In this document: positions 1-9,089 of the stretch, piece by piece
Layout: the number at the start of each line of letters is the position of its first letter
Position numbering within the stretch: the stretch's first letter is position 1
From: Ruegeria discodermiae
GTDB taxonomy: Bacteria; Pseudomonadota; Alphaproteobacteria; Rhodobacterales; Rhodobacteraceae
Assembly: GCF_030758345.1 (NCBI RefSeq)
Contig: NZ_JAVAMO010000006.1
Coordinates: 186,001 to 250,000, forward strand
DNA: 64,000 bases
Reading direction: 5' to 3'
Translations under genes and position numbers: made by a program
Notes under the pieces: model-generated
What the model was told of the DNA's origin: nothing
The model's input: only the letters and a program-made list of their open reading frames with translations
The model's database searches: none

Positions 1-52
1 CCTTCTTCCCTTGCGATTTCAGGGCGGCGAATTTGGCGTCGATACGGGTCAT
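1..52 (-). CDS. trpA: Tryptophan synthase alpha subunit, 5' end only
   Basis: Seventeen codons are visible before the window edge, starting at ATG 52 with an AAGGAA ribosome site a few bases upstream. The N-terminus MTRIDAKFAALKSQGKK matches the opening helix of alphaproteobacterial TrpA, which converts indole-3-glycerol phosphate to indole and glyceraldehyde 3-phosphate in the last step of tryptophan synthesis. Only about 6% of the expected roughly 260-residue protein is present, so the call rests on the N-terminal pattern alone. It runs in the same direction as the PagL-like gene 79 bases upstream. Confidence 0.65.
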   Translation of the reverse strand, partial: MTRIDAKFAALKSQGKK

Positions 53-131
53 CGGGTTTCCTTGCAGTCAGGGTTCGACCTGATGTGCAGAAACTTGTCC
101 CGAAAATCAATCCCGCCGCGCGCCCTGCGGC

Positions 132-620
132 TCAGAAAGAGAAGTGATAGCGGATCAGCGCCTCGTTGACGCCGGGATTGAATTCCTCGGTGCTGGCATT
201 GGATTTATGGGCGATGGCAAGCGACAGCTTGTTGCCGTTGTCAAAGCTGTAGCCCACGCCAATCAGGCTGCGGATCTGGAAATTTCCGCCCAGATCGTTG
301 CGGCTTTCGGATTCGAAATAAGCGCCGGGCATCACGCTGCCCTCCAGAAACCAGCTTTGGCCGAGCTGATAGACACCATAAAGACCCGCGCCAATATGGG
401 TGTCGCCACTGGTATCGACCGACAGCGTACCGCCCCAACCGGCACTGAAGCGGGTGGCTTCGTGAAACGGCTTGTGATGATAGTCGAGCGCAAAGATCGC
501 CTGATCCTCACCCCGACTGTTCGAAAAGTCTGCGTAACCAGCACCTAAGATAAGGCTTTGCGACTGCGCGACCGTGGCCCCTGCGGTGAGCAGGACCGTA
601 GTTAAGAGAATTCTGATCAT
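132..620 (-). CDS. PagL-like acyloxyacyl hydrolase (lipid A 3-O-deacylase family)
   Basis: A 162-residue protein with a signal peptide (about residues 1-19, cut after AQS or nearby), followed by alternating short hydrophobic strands typical of a small outer-membrane beta-barrel and ending in an aromatic C-terminal residue (F162). H138 and S140 lie in an AHKSNAS stretch, the His-x-Ser-Asn signature of PagL; E153 sits 13 residues later, close to the family's catalytic Glu position. PagL enzymes remove the 3-O acyl chain of lipid A in the outer membrane. The barrel and motif support the family. Whether the natural substrate is lipid A is inferred. It diverges from ychF, so its promoter lies in 621-795. 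Confidence 0.8.
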   Translation of the reverse strand: MIRILLTTVLLTAGATVAQSQSLILGAGYADFSNSRGEDQAIFALDYHHKPFHEATRFSAGWGGTLSVDTSGDTHIGAGLYGVYQLGQSWFLEGSVMPGAYFESESRNDLGGNFQIRSLIGVGYSFDNGNKLSLAIAHKSNASTEEFNPGVNEALIRYHFSF

Positions 621-795
621 TGTCCCCGTCGAACTTTCCCATTTTTGCTTCCGTCAATATTGGGTGCTCGGGGCTAAGTATAGTGACGAGGGCGTGAAGG
701 GCGTGCTTGCAGCCCAGCACTGTTGCAAATGAGCCCGCTTGCGCATTCCCTGCAAGCTGCCTAGAAGCAGCCGCGACTGACATCAGGAGACTGTC

Positions 796-1893
796 ATGGG
801 CTTTAAAATGGGAATCGTGGGTCTGCCCAATGTGGGCAAATCGACCTTGTTCAACGCGCTGACCCGTACGGCGGCGGCGCAGGCGGCGAATTTTCCGTTT
901 TGCACCATTGAGCCCAATGTGGGTGAGGTGGGAGTGCCCGATGACCGTTTGGACAAGCTAGCGGCAATTGCCAGATCCAAACAGATCATCCCCACCCGCA
1001 TGACATTTGTTGATATTGCCGGTCTGGTCAAAGGCGCCTCGAAGGGCGAGGGGCTGGGCAATCAGTTTCTGGCCAATATCCGCGAGGTGGACGCCATTGC
1101 TCATGTGCTGCGCTGTTTCGAAGATGGCGATGTGACCCATGTTGAGGGTCGCGTCGATCCGGTTGCTGATGCCGACACGATCGAGACCGAGCTGATGCTG
1201 GCCGATCTGGAAAGCATCGAGAAACGCCGTGCCAATCTGGTGCGCAAGCTCAAGGGCAATGACAAGGAAGCCCAACAGCAGGACCGCTTGCTGGCTGCCG
1301 CGCAGGCGATGCTCGAAGATGGCAAGCCCGCGCGGCTGGTCGAGGTGGATGCCGAAGATGCAAGAGCCTGGAAGCTGCTGCAGCTTCTGACGACCAAGCC
1401 GGTGCTTTATGTCTGCAATGTGGGCGAGGCCGAGGCCGCCGATGGCAACAAACACTCCGCCAAAGTTGCTGCGATGGCGGCGGAGCAGGGTAATGCCCAT
1501 GTCATCATTTCAGCCCAGATTGAGGAAGAGATCAGCCAGCTTGAAGAGGATGAGGCAGCGATGTTCCTTGAAGAGATGGGGCTTGCCGAGGCCGGGCTCG
1601 ACCGGTTGATCAAGGCGGGCTACGAGCTTTTGCATCTGGAGACTTACTTCACCGTCGGCCCGAAAGAGGCGCGGGCCTGGACCATTCGCACGGGGACGGC
1701 CGCGCCGCAGGCGGCAGGCGTCATTCATGGCGATTTCGAAAAGGGCTTCATCCGGGCCGAAACCATCGCTTATGACGATTTTGTCGCCTGCAATGGCGAG
1801 CAGGGGGCCAAGGAAGCGGGCAAGATGCGCGCCGAGGGCAAGGGATATGTCGTCAAGGATGGCGACGTGCTGCATTTCCTGTTCAACACGTGA
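796..1893 (+). CDS. ychF: Redox-regulated ATPase YchF (Obg-related)
   Basis: A 365-residue full-length YchF. The P-loop GLPNVGKST spans residues 9-17 and the DIAG switch motif is at 73-76. The fourth nucleotide-binding motif reads NVGE (208-211) instead of NKxD, the change that makes YchF prefer ATP over GTP. A TGS domain occupies about residues 280-363. Members of this family bind ribosomes and modulate the oxidative stress response; their exact cellular job is still debated. A start at 796 with an upstream AGGAG (around 785) is well placed; MKMG at residue 5 is a weaker alternative. Confidence 0.97.
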   Translation: MGFKMGIVGLPNVGKSTLFNALTRTAAAQAANFPFCTIEPNVGEVGVPDDRLDKLAAIARSKQIIPTRMTFVDIAGLVKGASKGEGLGNQFLANIREVDAIAHVLRCFEDGDVTHVEGRVDPVADADTIETELMLADLESIEKRRANLVRKLKGNDKEAQQQDRLLAAAQAMLEDGKPARLVEVDAEDARAWKLLQLLTTKPVLYVCNVGEAEAADGNKHSAKVAAMAAEQGNAHVIISAQIEEEISQLEEDEAAMFLEEMGLAEAGLDRLIKAGYELLHLETYFTVGPKEARAWTIRTGTAAPQAAGVIHGDFEKGFIRAETIAYDDFVACNGEQGAKEAGKMRAEGKGYVVKDGDVLHFLFNT

Positions 1894-2007
1894 TCTGTCA
1901 AACAGTGCGCTGCCCTGGACCCCAGGCGGCCTGATGCGAGAAGCCATTGCGGGGCCTGCGGGACATGTCATTATGGTCAGGCTCGTTGACATTGCCCGGA
2001 TACCCTC

Positions 2008-2889
2008 TTGATTGATCTCAAAGATCTGCAATTGCTGACCGCCCTTGCGCGGTACAAGCATTTCGCCAAGGCCGCTGAGGCTTGCGGGATTTCACAACCG
2101 GCATTTTCGATGCGTATCCGTGGGCTTGAGGGGCGGCTTGGGGTTTCGATCGTGCGCCGGGCCAACCGGTTTCAGGGGCTCACCGAAGAGGGCGAGATGA
2201 TCGTCCGCCGCGCGCGCCGTATCCTTGATGATACCAAGGCACTCGAACAGGAGGTGCAGGCCGCGCGCGGGGCGATCACCGGAACGCTGATCCTGGGCGT
2301 TGTGCCGACCGCGCTGGCCTTTACCGGGGAACTGACGCGCAGGGTACATGAGGCGCATCCAAGGATCGTGACGCGGATCGAGGCGCTGTCTGCCACGGCG
2401 ATCCACAACAAGCTGGACGATGGCTCGATCGATGCGGGCGTGACCTATGGTGACAGTATCGGTGCTGATCTGCGCATCGTGCAGCCGCTTTATGATGAGA
2501 CCTATGTGCTGCTGATGCCCGCGCATATGAGTGATGCAACCGGTCCGATGCCCTGGTCGCAGGTGGCCGAATACCCGCTCTCGCTGCTTGAGCCGCAGAT
2601 GCAGAACCGCCGCATCCTGAACCATATATTTGCCGATCAGGGCCTGCACCCGCAGGTGGTCGCAGAGACCAGCGGTTTTACCGCCTCGCTTGTGCTGGCG
2701 CGCGAGGGTTTGGCAGCGACCGTGCTGCCTGAAATACTGGTCGCCTCGCTGGGCGTGCTTGAGGGAACTGTTGTGCGCCCGCTGATTGATCCGGAGGTCA
2801 GCAAACCGATCTGTCTGGCCACGCTGGATCGCGACCCCGATCTGCCGACAATAGCGGCGTTGCGGAGCGTTGTTGCCTCTTTGTCGTGA
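2008..2889 (+). CDS. LysR-family transcriptional regulator, probable formate dehydrogenase regulator
   Basis: A 293-residue LysR-type protein that begins at a TTG codon. The winged helix-turn-helix is in about residues 3-60, including AAEACGISQPAFSMRIRGLE, and a periplasmic-binding-like effector domain fills about 90-290. It sits 85 bases upstream of the formate dehydrogenase genes in the same direction; LysR genes next to fds operons are common in this group. Regulation of those genes is therefore a reasonable inference, but no operator was identified. No in-frame ATG gives a better fit to the family N-terminus. Confidence 0.88.
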   Translation: MIDLKDLQLLTALARYKHFAKAAEACGISQPAFSMRIRGLEGRLGVSIVRRANRFQGLTEEGEMIVRRARRILDDTKALEQEVQAARGAITGTLILGVVPTALAFTGELTRRVHEAHPRIVTRIEALSATAIHNKLDDGSIDAGVTYGDSIGADLRIVQPLYDETYVLLMPAHMSDATGPMPWSQVAEYPLSLLEPQMQNRRILNHIFADQGLHPQVVAETSGFTASLVLAREGLAATVLPEILVASLGVLEGTVVRPLIDPEVSKPICLATLDRDPDLPTIAALRSVVASLS

Positions 2890-2974
2890 TAATTTGTCGT
2901 GATCGTGCCATTCGAATTCAAGATTTGATGATACATCCTGCTTATGAAAAACGGGACCTCAATCGGAGGGCATC

Positions 2975-4678
2975 ATGGCACCATTGGATACCAAGCCATC
3001 AGGCGACAAAAAGGGCGTCTGGAAGTCAGGTAAAGGCAAGGGGCGGCGCACGCCCAAGGGTCGGCAGTTTACGGATGAGGCGCTGGAAGAGGTGCAGCGC
3101 CTGCTGGGGGACCGTCCCCGGCGTCGCGACCTGTTGATTGAGTTTTTGCATCTGATTCAGGATGCGCACGGACATCTGTCCGCCGAACATATTTGCGCGC
3201 TAGCTGCCGAGATGAAGGTCGGTCAGGCCGAGGTGTATGAAACGGCGACCTTCTATGCCCATTTCGATGTGGTCAAAGAAGATGAGGCGCCGCCGCCTTC
3301 GTTGACCATCCGGGTCTGCGATTCACTCTCCTGTGAAATGGCGGGGGCACAGCAGTTGCAGAAGGCGCTGGAAGAGGGGCTGGAAGCGAGCGAGGTTCGC
3401 GTGCTGCGCGCGCCCTGCATGGGGCGCTGCGATACGGCGCCTGTGCTGGAGATCGGCCACAACCATATCGATCATGCCACACCCGAAAAGGTGCAACGGG
3501 CGATTGCCGCAGGCGACACTCATGCGCATCTGCCTGACTATGAGGATTTTGCTGGCTATGCGGCCAACGGTGGTTACGAGGCCCTGACATCCCTGCGCGA
3601 TTCCGGCGATTGGGAGCAGGTGCAGGAACAGGTTCTGGCCTCGGGCCTGCGCGGTCTTGGCGGGGCGGGCTTTCCGTCGGGCAAGAAATGGGGCTTTGTG
3701 CGGATGAATGACGGCCCGCGCTATCTCGCCGTGAACGGGGATGAGGGCGAGCCGGGCACCTTCAAGGACCGCTACTATCTGGAACGCACGCCGCATGTGT
3801 TCCTTGAGGGGATGCTGATCGCCGCCTGGGCGGTCGAGGCGCAGACCTGCTTCATCTATATGCGCGACGAATACCCGGCCGTGCTGGAGATATTGCGTCG
3901 CGAGATCGCCGCGCTGGAAGCAGCGGGGATTGTCGCGCCCGGCTATATCGACCTGCGGCGCGGCGCAGGCGCCTATATCTGCGGTGAGGAATCCGCGATG
4001 ATCGAATCGATCGAAGGCAAGCGGGGCCTGCCGCGCCATCGCCCGCCCTTTGTGGCGCAGGTTGGCGTGTTCGGGCGACCCACGCTCGTGCATAATGTCG
4101 AAACGCTTTATTGGGTTTCGAAGATCTGCCGTGAGGGGCCGGAATGCCTAAACAGCACCGAGAAGAACGGTCGTAAGGGGCTGCGTAGCTATTCGGTCTC
4201 GGGCCGTGTGGCCAAGCCCGGCGTCTACCTGCTGCCCGCAGGCTCGACCATTCTGGATGTGATCGAGGCTGCCGGGGGCATGGCTGAGGGCCACGCCTTC
4301 AAGGCCTATCAGCCGGGCGGGCCCTCCTCTGGCCTGTTGCCCGCATCAATGGATGACATTCCGCTCGATTTCGACACGTTGCAGCCGCATGGCACCTTCA
4401 TCGGGTCGGCGGCGGTGGTGGTTCTGTCCGATCAGGACACCGCCCGCGACGCGGCGCTAAACATGCTGCGGTTTTTCGAGGATGAAAGCTGCGGCCAATG
4501 CACGCCCTGCCGTGCAGGTTGCGAAAAGGCGGTGAAGCTGATGCAGGCCGAGAGCTGGGACACCGATCTGTTGAGTGATCTGTGTGATGTGATGGCCGAT
4601 GCTTCGATCTGCGGTCTGGGGCAGGCGGCCCCGAACCCGATCCGGCTGGTCATGAAACACTTCGCAGACGAAATCTGA
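2975..4678 (+). CDS. fdsB: NAD-dependent formate dehydrogenase, fused gamma-beta subunit (NuoE + NuoF modules)
   Basis: A 567-residue diaphorase subunit combining two proteins that are separate (FdsG, FdsB) in many bacteria. A basic Lys/Arg-rich leader (1-30) is followed by a NuoE-like thioredoxin-fold domain with [2Fe-2S] ligands C115, C120, C148 and C152. The NuoF-like part has the FMN loop GLGGAGFPSGKKWGF (227-241), the NADH loop GDEGEPGTFK (255-264) and a C-terminal 4Fe-4S site (C506, C509, C512 and distant C546). It passes electrons from formate oxidation to NAD+. A similar fusion is known in Methylobacterium FDH1. AGGAGG-like ribosome site precedes ATG 2975; fdsA follows after 17 bases. 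Confidence 0.93.
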   Translation: MAPLDTKPSGDKKGVWKSGKGKGRRTPKGRQFTDEALEEVQRLLGDRPRRRDLLIEFLHLIQDAHGHLSAEHICALAAEMKVGQAEVYETATFYAHFDVVKEDEAPPPSLTIRVCDSLSCEMAGAQQLQKALEEGLEASEVRVLRAPCMGRCDTAPVLEIGHNHIDHATPEKVQRAIAAGDTHAHLPDYEDFAGYAANGGYEALTSLRDSGDWEQVQEQVLASGLRGLGGAGFPSGKKWGFVRMNDGPRYLAVNGDEGEPGTFKDRYYLERTPHVFLEGMLIAAWAVEAQTCFIYMRDEYPAVLEILRREIAALEAAGIVAPGYIDLRRGAGAYICGEESAMIESIEGKRGLPRHRPPFVAQVGVFGRPTLVHNVETLYWVSKICREGPECLNSTEKNGRKGLRSYSVSGRVAKPGVYLLPAGSTILDVIEAAGGMAEGHAFKAYQPGGPSSGLLPASMDDIPLDFDTLQPHGTFIGSAAVVVLSDQDTARDAALNMLRFFEDESCGQCTPCRAGCEKAVKLMQAESWDTDLLSDLCDVMADASICGLGQAAPNPIRLVMKHFADEI

Positions 4679-4695
4679 AGGACAGGGAACGAGCC

Positions 4696-7473
4696 ATGCT
4701 TGACGCAAGCGAAACCAAAACCGTGACCTTCAGCCTCAATGGCGAAGATGTCACTGTCCCCGAAGGCTGGACCATCTGGGAGGCCGCCAATGGCAAGGGC
4801 CTTGTAATCCCGCATCTGTGCCACAAACCCGCGCCCGGCTATCGCCCGGACGGCAATTGCCGGGCCTGCATGGTCGAGGTGGAGGGGGAGCGCACGCTGG
4901 TGGCCTCCTGCATCCGCCCTGCCGCTGATGGGATGGTGGTCACCACCGACAGCGAGCGCGCCGAAAAATCCCGCGCGATGGTGATGGAATTGCTGGTGGC
5001 CGATCAGCCCGAGGTTGCCCATGATGCCTCGTCGCATTTCTGGGATATGGCGGCCATGAACGGGGTGGATGAGAGCCGCTTTCCGGCCAAAGCGCCTGAG
5101 ACGATCCCGCTGCTGGATGCCAGCCATGTGGCGATGCGGGTCAATCTGGATGCCTGCATCAGCTGCAATCTCTGCGTCCGCGCCTGCCGCGAGGTGCAGG
5201 TCAATGACGTGATCGGCATGGCCGGTCGCGGGGCGACGTCAGAGATCGTGTTCGACCAGAACGACCCGATGGGCGCGTCCTCCTGCGTGGCTTGCGGGGA
5301 GTGCGTACAGGCCTGCCCGACCGGCGCGCTGATGCCGGCCACGGTTCTGGATGACGAACAGGCAGGCGACAGCAAGGATTACGACCGCGAGGTCAAATCG
5401 ATCTGCCCGTTCTGCGGCGTGGGCTGCCAGCTCAGCTACAAGATCAAGGACAACAAGATCAAATATGTCGACGGGATCAAGGGCCCGGCCAATGAAAACC
5501 GTCTATGTGTGAAGGGCCGGTTCGGGTTCGACTATATCAGCCACCCTCACCGCCTGACCAAACCTCTGATCCGCAAGGAAGGCATGCCTAAGGGGCTGAA
5601 TGTTGACCCCGCCAACGTGCGTACCCATTTCCGCGAAGCGACCTGGGATGAGGCGCTGGATGCCGCCGCCAAGGGCTTGTCGGACCTTCGCGCTGAGAAG
5701 GGAACAAATGTTGCGGGCTTTGGCTCGGCCAAATGTTCCAACGAAGAAGCCTATCTGTTCCAGAAGCTGATCCGGCAGGGCTTTGGCCACAACAATGTGG
5801 ACCACTGCACGCGGCTCTGCCATGCCTCCTCGGTCTCCGCCCTCTTGGAAAACGTCGGATCGGGCGCGGTGACGGCGACCTTCAACGAGATCGAAAACGC
5901 AGACGTGGCCATCGTCATCGGCTGCAACCCGATCGAGAACCACCCGGTCGCGGCCACCTATTTCAAGCAGTTCACCAAGCGCGGCGGCAAGCTGATCGTG
6001 TGCGATCCGCGCGGGGTTGGCATGGGCAAATTCGCCACGCACCGGCTGCAGTTCAAGCCGGGCGCGGATGTGTCGATGCTGAACGCGATGATGAATGTGA
6101 TCGTCGAAGAAGGCCTCTACGATCAGCAATATATCGAGGGCTACACAGAGAATTGGGACGAGATGAAAACCCATCTCGCCGCTTACACGCCCGAGAAGAT
6201 GGCGCCGATCTGCGGGATCGAGGCAGATGTGCTGCGTCAGGCGGCGCGGGATTTCGCGACCGCGCGAGCAGGCATGATCTTTTGGGGGATGGGCATCAGC
6301 CAGCATATCCACGGCACCGACAACTCGCGCTGCCTGATCTCGCTGGCGCTGATGTGTGGCCATGTGGGCCGTCCCGGCACCGGCCTGCACCCGCTGCGCG
6401 GCCAGAATAACGTGCAAGGTGCCTCGGATGCGGGGCTGATCCCGATGTTCCTGCCGGATTATCAGTCGGTGATGGATGACGGCGTGCGTTCGGCCTTTAC
6501 CGATGTGTGGAACAGCGGCGACTTCTCGAACGAGAAGGGCCTGACCGTGGTCGAGATCATGGATGCGATCCATGCGGATGACATCAAGGGCATGTATATC
6601 CTGGGCGAAAACCCGGCTATGTCTGACCCGGATGTGGATCATGCCCGTGCCGCTTTGGCCAAGCTGGATCATCTGGTGGTTCAGGATATCTTCCTGACCG
6701 AGACGGCGAACTACGCCGACGTGATCCTGCCCGCCAGCGCTTGGGCGGAAAAGACCGGAACCGTGACCAACACCAACCGTCAGGTACAGATGGGCCGCCC
6801 CGCCGTGACGCCTCCGGGTGAAGCAAAAGAGGACTGGTGGATCGAGGTGGAATTGGCGAAACGGCTGGGTCTGAACTGGAACTACACCCATCCCAGCCAG
6901 GTTTTTGCCGAGATGAAGCTCAATATGGGCTCACTCGACAACATCACCTGGGAGCGGCTGGAAGGTGAGGCGGTGACGTATCCCTCGCTCAGCCCAGAAG
7001 ATCCCGGTCAGGCGATCGTGTTTGGCGACGGCTTCCCGCGCCCAAACCGGCGCGCCCGCTTTACCCCGGCCAAGATCGTCGAACCGGATGAGCGCCCCGA
7101 TGCCGAATATCCGTTTGTCCTGATCACTGGACGGCAGCTGGAGCATTGGCATACCGGTTCAATGACTCGCCGGTCCCACGTTCTGGACGCTGTCGAGCCC
7201 GAGGCGAACTGTTCGATGCACCCCAGAACCCTGCGCCGCATGGGGCTCGCTCCCGGTGACGCTGTGCGCCTGACCACCCGTCGCGGGTCGGTCGAGGTCA
7301 TGGTGCGGGCCGACCGCGCGGTTGCCGAGGATAACGTATTCCTGCCCTTCGCCTATGTCGAGGCAGCAGCGAATATCCTGACCAACAGCGCGCTTGATCC
7401 TTTCGGAAAAATCCCCGAGTTCAAGTATTCGGCGGTCCGAGTCGAGCCCGCTGCAGCGGTTGCTGCGGAATAG
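4696..7473 (+). CDS. fdsA: Formate dehydrogenase alpha subunit, molybdenum/tungsten bis-MGD enzyme
   Basis: A 925-residue catalytic subunit. N-terminal [2Fe-2S] ligands are C42, C55, C58 and C72. Two ferredoxin-type 4Fe-4S sites follow (C154/157/160/164 and C197/200/203/207), then the cofactor-proximal 4Fe-4S site C237, C240, C244, C271. The metal ligand and its partner are C375-H376 in CTRLCHASSV, so this is a Cys rather than a selenocysteine enzyme. It oxidises formate to CO2, passing electrons to the fused FdsGB subunit. No cysteine occurs between residues 73 and 153, so the His-Cys3 cluster common to NuoG-like N-termini is absent. No fdhD or fdsD follows; a terminator closes the operon. 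Confidence 0.94.
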   Translation: MLDASETKTVTFSLNGEDVTVPEGWTIWEAANGKGLVIPHLCHKPAPGYRPDGNCRACMVEVEGERTLVASCIRPAADGMVVTTDSERAEKSRAMVMELLVADQPEVAHDASSHFWDMAAMNGVDESRFPAKAPETIPLLDASHVAMRVNLDACISCNLCVRACREVQVNDVIGMAGRGATSEIVFDQNDPMGASSCVACGECVQACPTGALMPATVLDDEQAGDSKDYDREVKSICPFCGVGCQLSYKIKDNKIKYVDGIKGPANENRLCVKGRFGFDYISHPHRLTKPLIRKEGMPKGLNVDPANVRTHFREATWDEALDAAAKGLSDLRAEKGTNVAGFGSAKCSNEEAYLFQKLIRQGFGHNNVDHCTRLCHASSVSALLENVGSGAVTATFNEIENADVAIVIGCNPIENHPVAATYFKQFTKRGGKLIVCDPRGVGMGKFATHRLQFKPGADVSMLNAMMNVIVEEGLYDQQYIEGYTENWDEMKTHLAAYTPEKMAPICGIEADVLRQAARDFATARAGMIFWGMGISQHIHGTDNSRCLISLALMCGHVGRPGTGLHPLRGQNNVQGASDAGLIPMFLPDYQSVMDDGVRSAFTDVWNSGDFSNEKGLTVVEIMDAIHADDIKGMYILGENPAMSDPDVDHARAALAKLDHLVVQDIFLTETANYADVILPASAWAEKTGTVTNTNRQVQMGRPAVTPPGEAKEDWWIEVELAKRLGLNWNYTHPSQVFAEMKLNMGSLDNITWERLEGEAVTYPSLSPEDPGQAIVFGDGFPRPNRRARFTPAKIVEPDERPDAEYPFVLITGRQLEHWHTGSMTRRSHVLDAVEPEANCSMHPRTLRRMGLAPGDAVRLTTRRGSVEVMVRADRAVAEDNVFLPFAYVEAAANILTNSALDPFGKIPEFKYSAVRVEPAAAVAAE

Positions 7474-7500
7474 CGGAAGTTTGGTGCTGACTTAAGAGAA

Positions 7501-7524
7501 GGCGACCGGAGACGGTCGCCTTTT
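7501..7524 (+). terminator. Rho-independent terminator of the formate dehydrogenase operon
   Basis: A perfect 7-bp stem (GGCGACC 7501-7507, GGTCGCC 7514-7520) with a 6-base loop is followed by TTTT. It lies 27 bases after the fdsA stop and touches the 3' end of the opposing tetR gene, so it may also serve that gene weakly. Confidence 0.8.
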
Positions 7525-8144
7525 CAATCGTTCAGATGTCGGGACATGAAGCGGCCCACATCGCTCTGACTGGGGCGCTGGCCGGTGAAGACCTCGACGA
7601 AATCGGGCATTCGGGCGACATGTTTCCAACGGGTCTCGTGCACCTGCATCGAAAGATGGCCGATCTGGGTGTAGATCACCGTCATCGCGCGTACCTCGGC
7701 CTCAGTCTCGGAATAGCCGAAATGGCTGAACATGGCCTCGACCGCTTGCCTGCGCCGGTCATCTGCCGCATCGACGCGGGACTGCAGGGCGGGGTCGGTG
7801 CGCGCCCAGTTGCGGATCGCCAGATCCATGCGCGAATCGAAAAGCTCCTCATCCAGCCAACAGTCGAAGATATTGAAAATCGCCTCGCAGATGGTTTCGG
7901 CATAAGCCTCGGTGCGGGCGACCAGATTGCCGGTATTGCGTGCCTCCCACCGAGCGATCAGCGCGTCCAGAAGCGCTGCGCGATCTTTGAAATGCCAATA
8001 GAAGCCGGTCCGCGACAGGCCCAACTGGTTGGCCAGCGGCATGATCTTGACGGCATCAATGCCGGCATCACAGAGAATCTTGGTCGCGGCATCTAGCCAC
8101 AGATCAGCGGAACCGCGCTGGCGGGTATCGGGGGCACTCGTCAT
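7524..8144 (-). CDS. TetR-family transcriptional regulator
   Basis: A 206-residue regulator with start ATG 8144 (MTSAPDTRQRG). The reading frame stays open upstream but that extension has no family similarity. The N-terminal helix-turn-helix contains a LGLSRTGFYWHFKDRAAL block at about residues 44-61, typical of TetR proteins; the rest is a helical ligand domain with the acidic stretch SETEAEVRAMT. It is divergent from the thioesterase gene with 130 bases between the start codons, and an inverted repeat lies just ahead of its own start. Control of the thioesterase is inferred from that arrangement. The ligand is unknown. Confidence 0.85.
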   Translation of the reverse strand: MTSAPDTRQRGSADLWLDAATKILCDAGIDAVKIMPLANQLGLSRTGFYWHFKDRAALLDALIARWEARNTGNLVARTEAYAETICEAIFNIFDCWLDEELFDSRMDLAIRNWARTDPALQSRVDAADDRRRQAVEAMFSHFGYSETEAEVRAMTVIYTQIGHLSMQVHETRWKHVARMPDFVEVFTGQRPSQSDVGRFMSRHLND

Positions 8145-8152
8145 GACTGTCC

Positions 8153-8169
8153 GATAGCATTGCCCTATC
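8153..8169. promoter_or_regulatory. Candidate TetR operator
   Basis: GATAG and CTATC arms separated by 7 bases form a 17-bp inverted repeat between divergent tetR (start 8144) and the thioesterase gene (start 8275). Size and position suit TetR autoregulation. The arms are short, so chance is possible. Confidence 0.35.
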
Positions 8170-8274
8170 CGGGCGACAATCACTTCGCCGTACATGGGCG
8201 CGGCTTTGCCGGTGCTTCCTTTGCGCCGCGATGCACGGCAGGATGGGACAGGGGAAGCGGTAAGGAGCAGGGGC

Positions 8275-8799
8275 ATGTCAGAAGAAACAGAGCCGAAATC
8301 AGGTCATGACGGGCCCTATCCCGCGCCGGTCGTGGTCCGCGGGCTGAGTGTTGATCCCGGCTGGATCGACTATAACGGGCATATGAATGTCGGCTATTAC
8401 GGCGTTGCCTTCGATCAGGCGCTGGAGGTGATGCTGGATGAGCATCTGGGGCTTGGCGAAACCTATGTGCGCACGGCGGGGCATGGCCCCTATATCTTGC
8501 AATCGCATCTGCATTTCACCCGCGAATTGCTTGAGGGTGCAGGATACACCATCCATTACTGGCTAGCCGATACCGACGCCAAGCGGCTGCATTATTATGC
8601 GGAGATGTTTGCCGAGGAGGACGGTGCGCTTTGCGCCACGCAAGAGGCCCTGATCGTCAATGTCAGCCAGTCCACCGGTCGCTCGGCCCCGTTTCCCGAC
8701 TGGGCTCAGACGCGACTGGCGCGGATGGCGGCAGCGCATGAACACCCGGACCTCGCGGCGCGCCTTGGCGCGCCGCTCGGTATCCGCAGAAACTCGTAA
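8275..8799 (+). CDS. Hotdog-fold acyl-CoA thioesterase
   Basis: A 174-residue protein. ATG 8275 follows an AAGGAG site at about 8262, and the longer open frame from 8194 lacks family similarity. The segment PGWIDYNGHMNVGYYGVAFD (about residues 23-42) is the 4-hydroxybenzoyl-CoA thioesterase signature, with an Asp and a His-Met-Asn turn at the active site. The sequence resembles the thioesterase domain found with carnitine/betaine catabolic enzymes (betainyl-CoA thioesterase type) in related bacteria, but no carnitine gene is next to it here, so the substrate is open. Confidence 0.8.
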   Translation: MSEETEPKSGHDGPYPAPVVVRGLSVDPGWIDYNGHMNVGYYGVAFDQALEVMLDEHLGLGETYVRTAGHGPYILQSHLHFTRELLEGAGYTIHYWLADTDAKRLHYYAEMFAEEDGALCATQEALIVNVSQSTGRSAPFPDWAQTRLARMAAAHEHPDLAARLGAPLGIRRNS

Positions 8800-8819
8800 C
8801 CCACACGAGGGAATAAGCA

Positions 8820-8865
8820 CCCGGTCGCACGTCCTGTCGGTAGGACACCCCCAAGTGCGACCGGG
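8820..8865. repeat. Two-tier inverted repeat (11-bp outer, 5-bp inner stem)
   Basis: CCCGGTCGCAC (8820-8830) is the exact reverse complement of GTGCGACCGGG (8855-8865). Inside it GTCCT (8831-8835) pairs with AGGAC (8842-8846) around a 6-base loop, leaving an 8-base bulge ACCCCCAA. No U-run follows on either strand, so it is not a standard intrinsic terminator. It begins 21 bases after the thioesterase stop codon. Confidence 0.6.
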
Positions 8866-9089
8866 CGGCTGCGCGACACCTTGATGCCGGCTAGCAGAAC
8901 CATTTGCCCTAAATTTTAAGGGCTTGTCCCGTACTCTGGTTTATTGCTGGTTAATTGCCTATCTCGCTGGAAACAATTCGGTTTTTGACCTTTGATTGGC
9001 AGGGGATCAGGCTTGGCCGCCATGTGTCCGCCACAGTCCCGTCATCTCGAATCATGGGGCGGATATGGCCGATAAACAGGCACGCTAAA

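Noticed and set aside
41-131. Trp operon attenuator before trpA
   Set aside because: The 79 bases upstream of trpA show no leader peptide with tandem Trp codons and no competing hairpins.
5503-6891. 462-codon minus-strand frame opposite fdsA
   Set aside because: His/Arg-rich shadow of the molybdoenzyme gene, with no ribosome site and no family resemblance.
9001-9020. TGGCCGCCATG(T/C)GTCC present here and near 19850
   Set aside because: A 16-17 base near-match is expected by chance several times in 64 kb of GC-rich DNA; flanks do not align.
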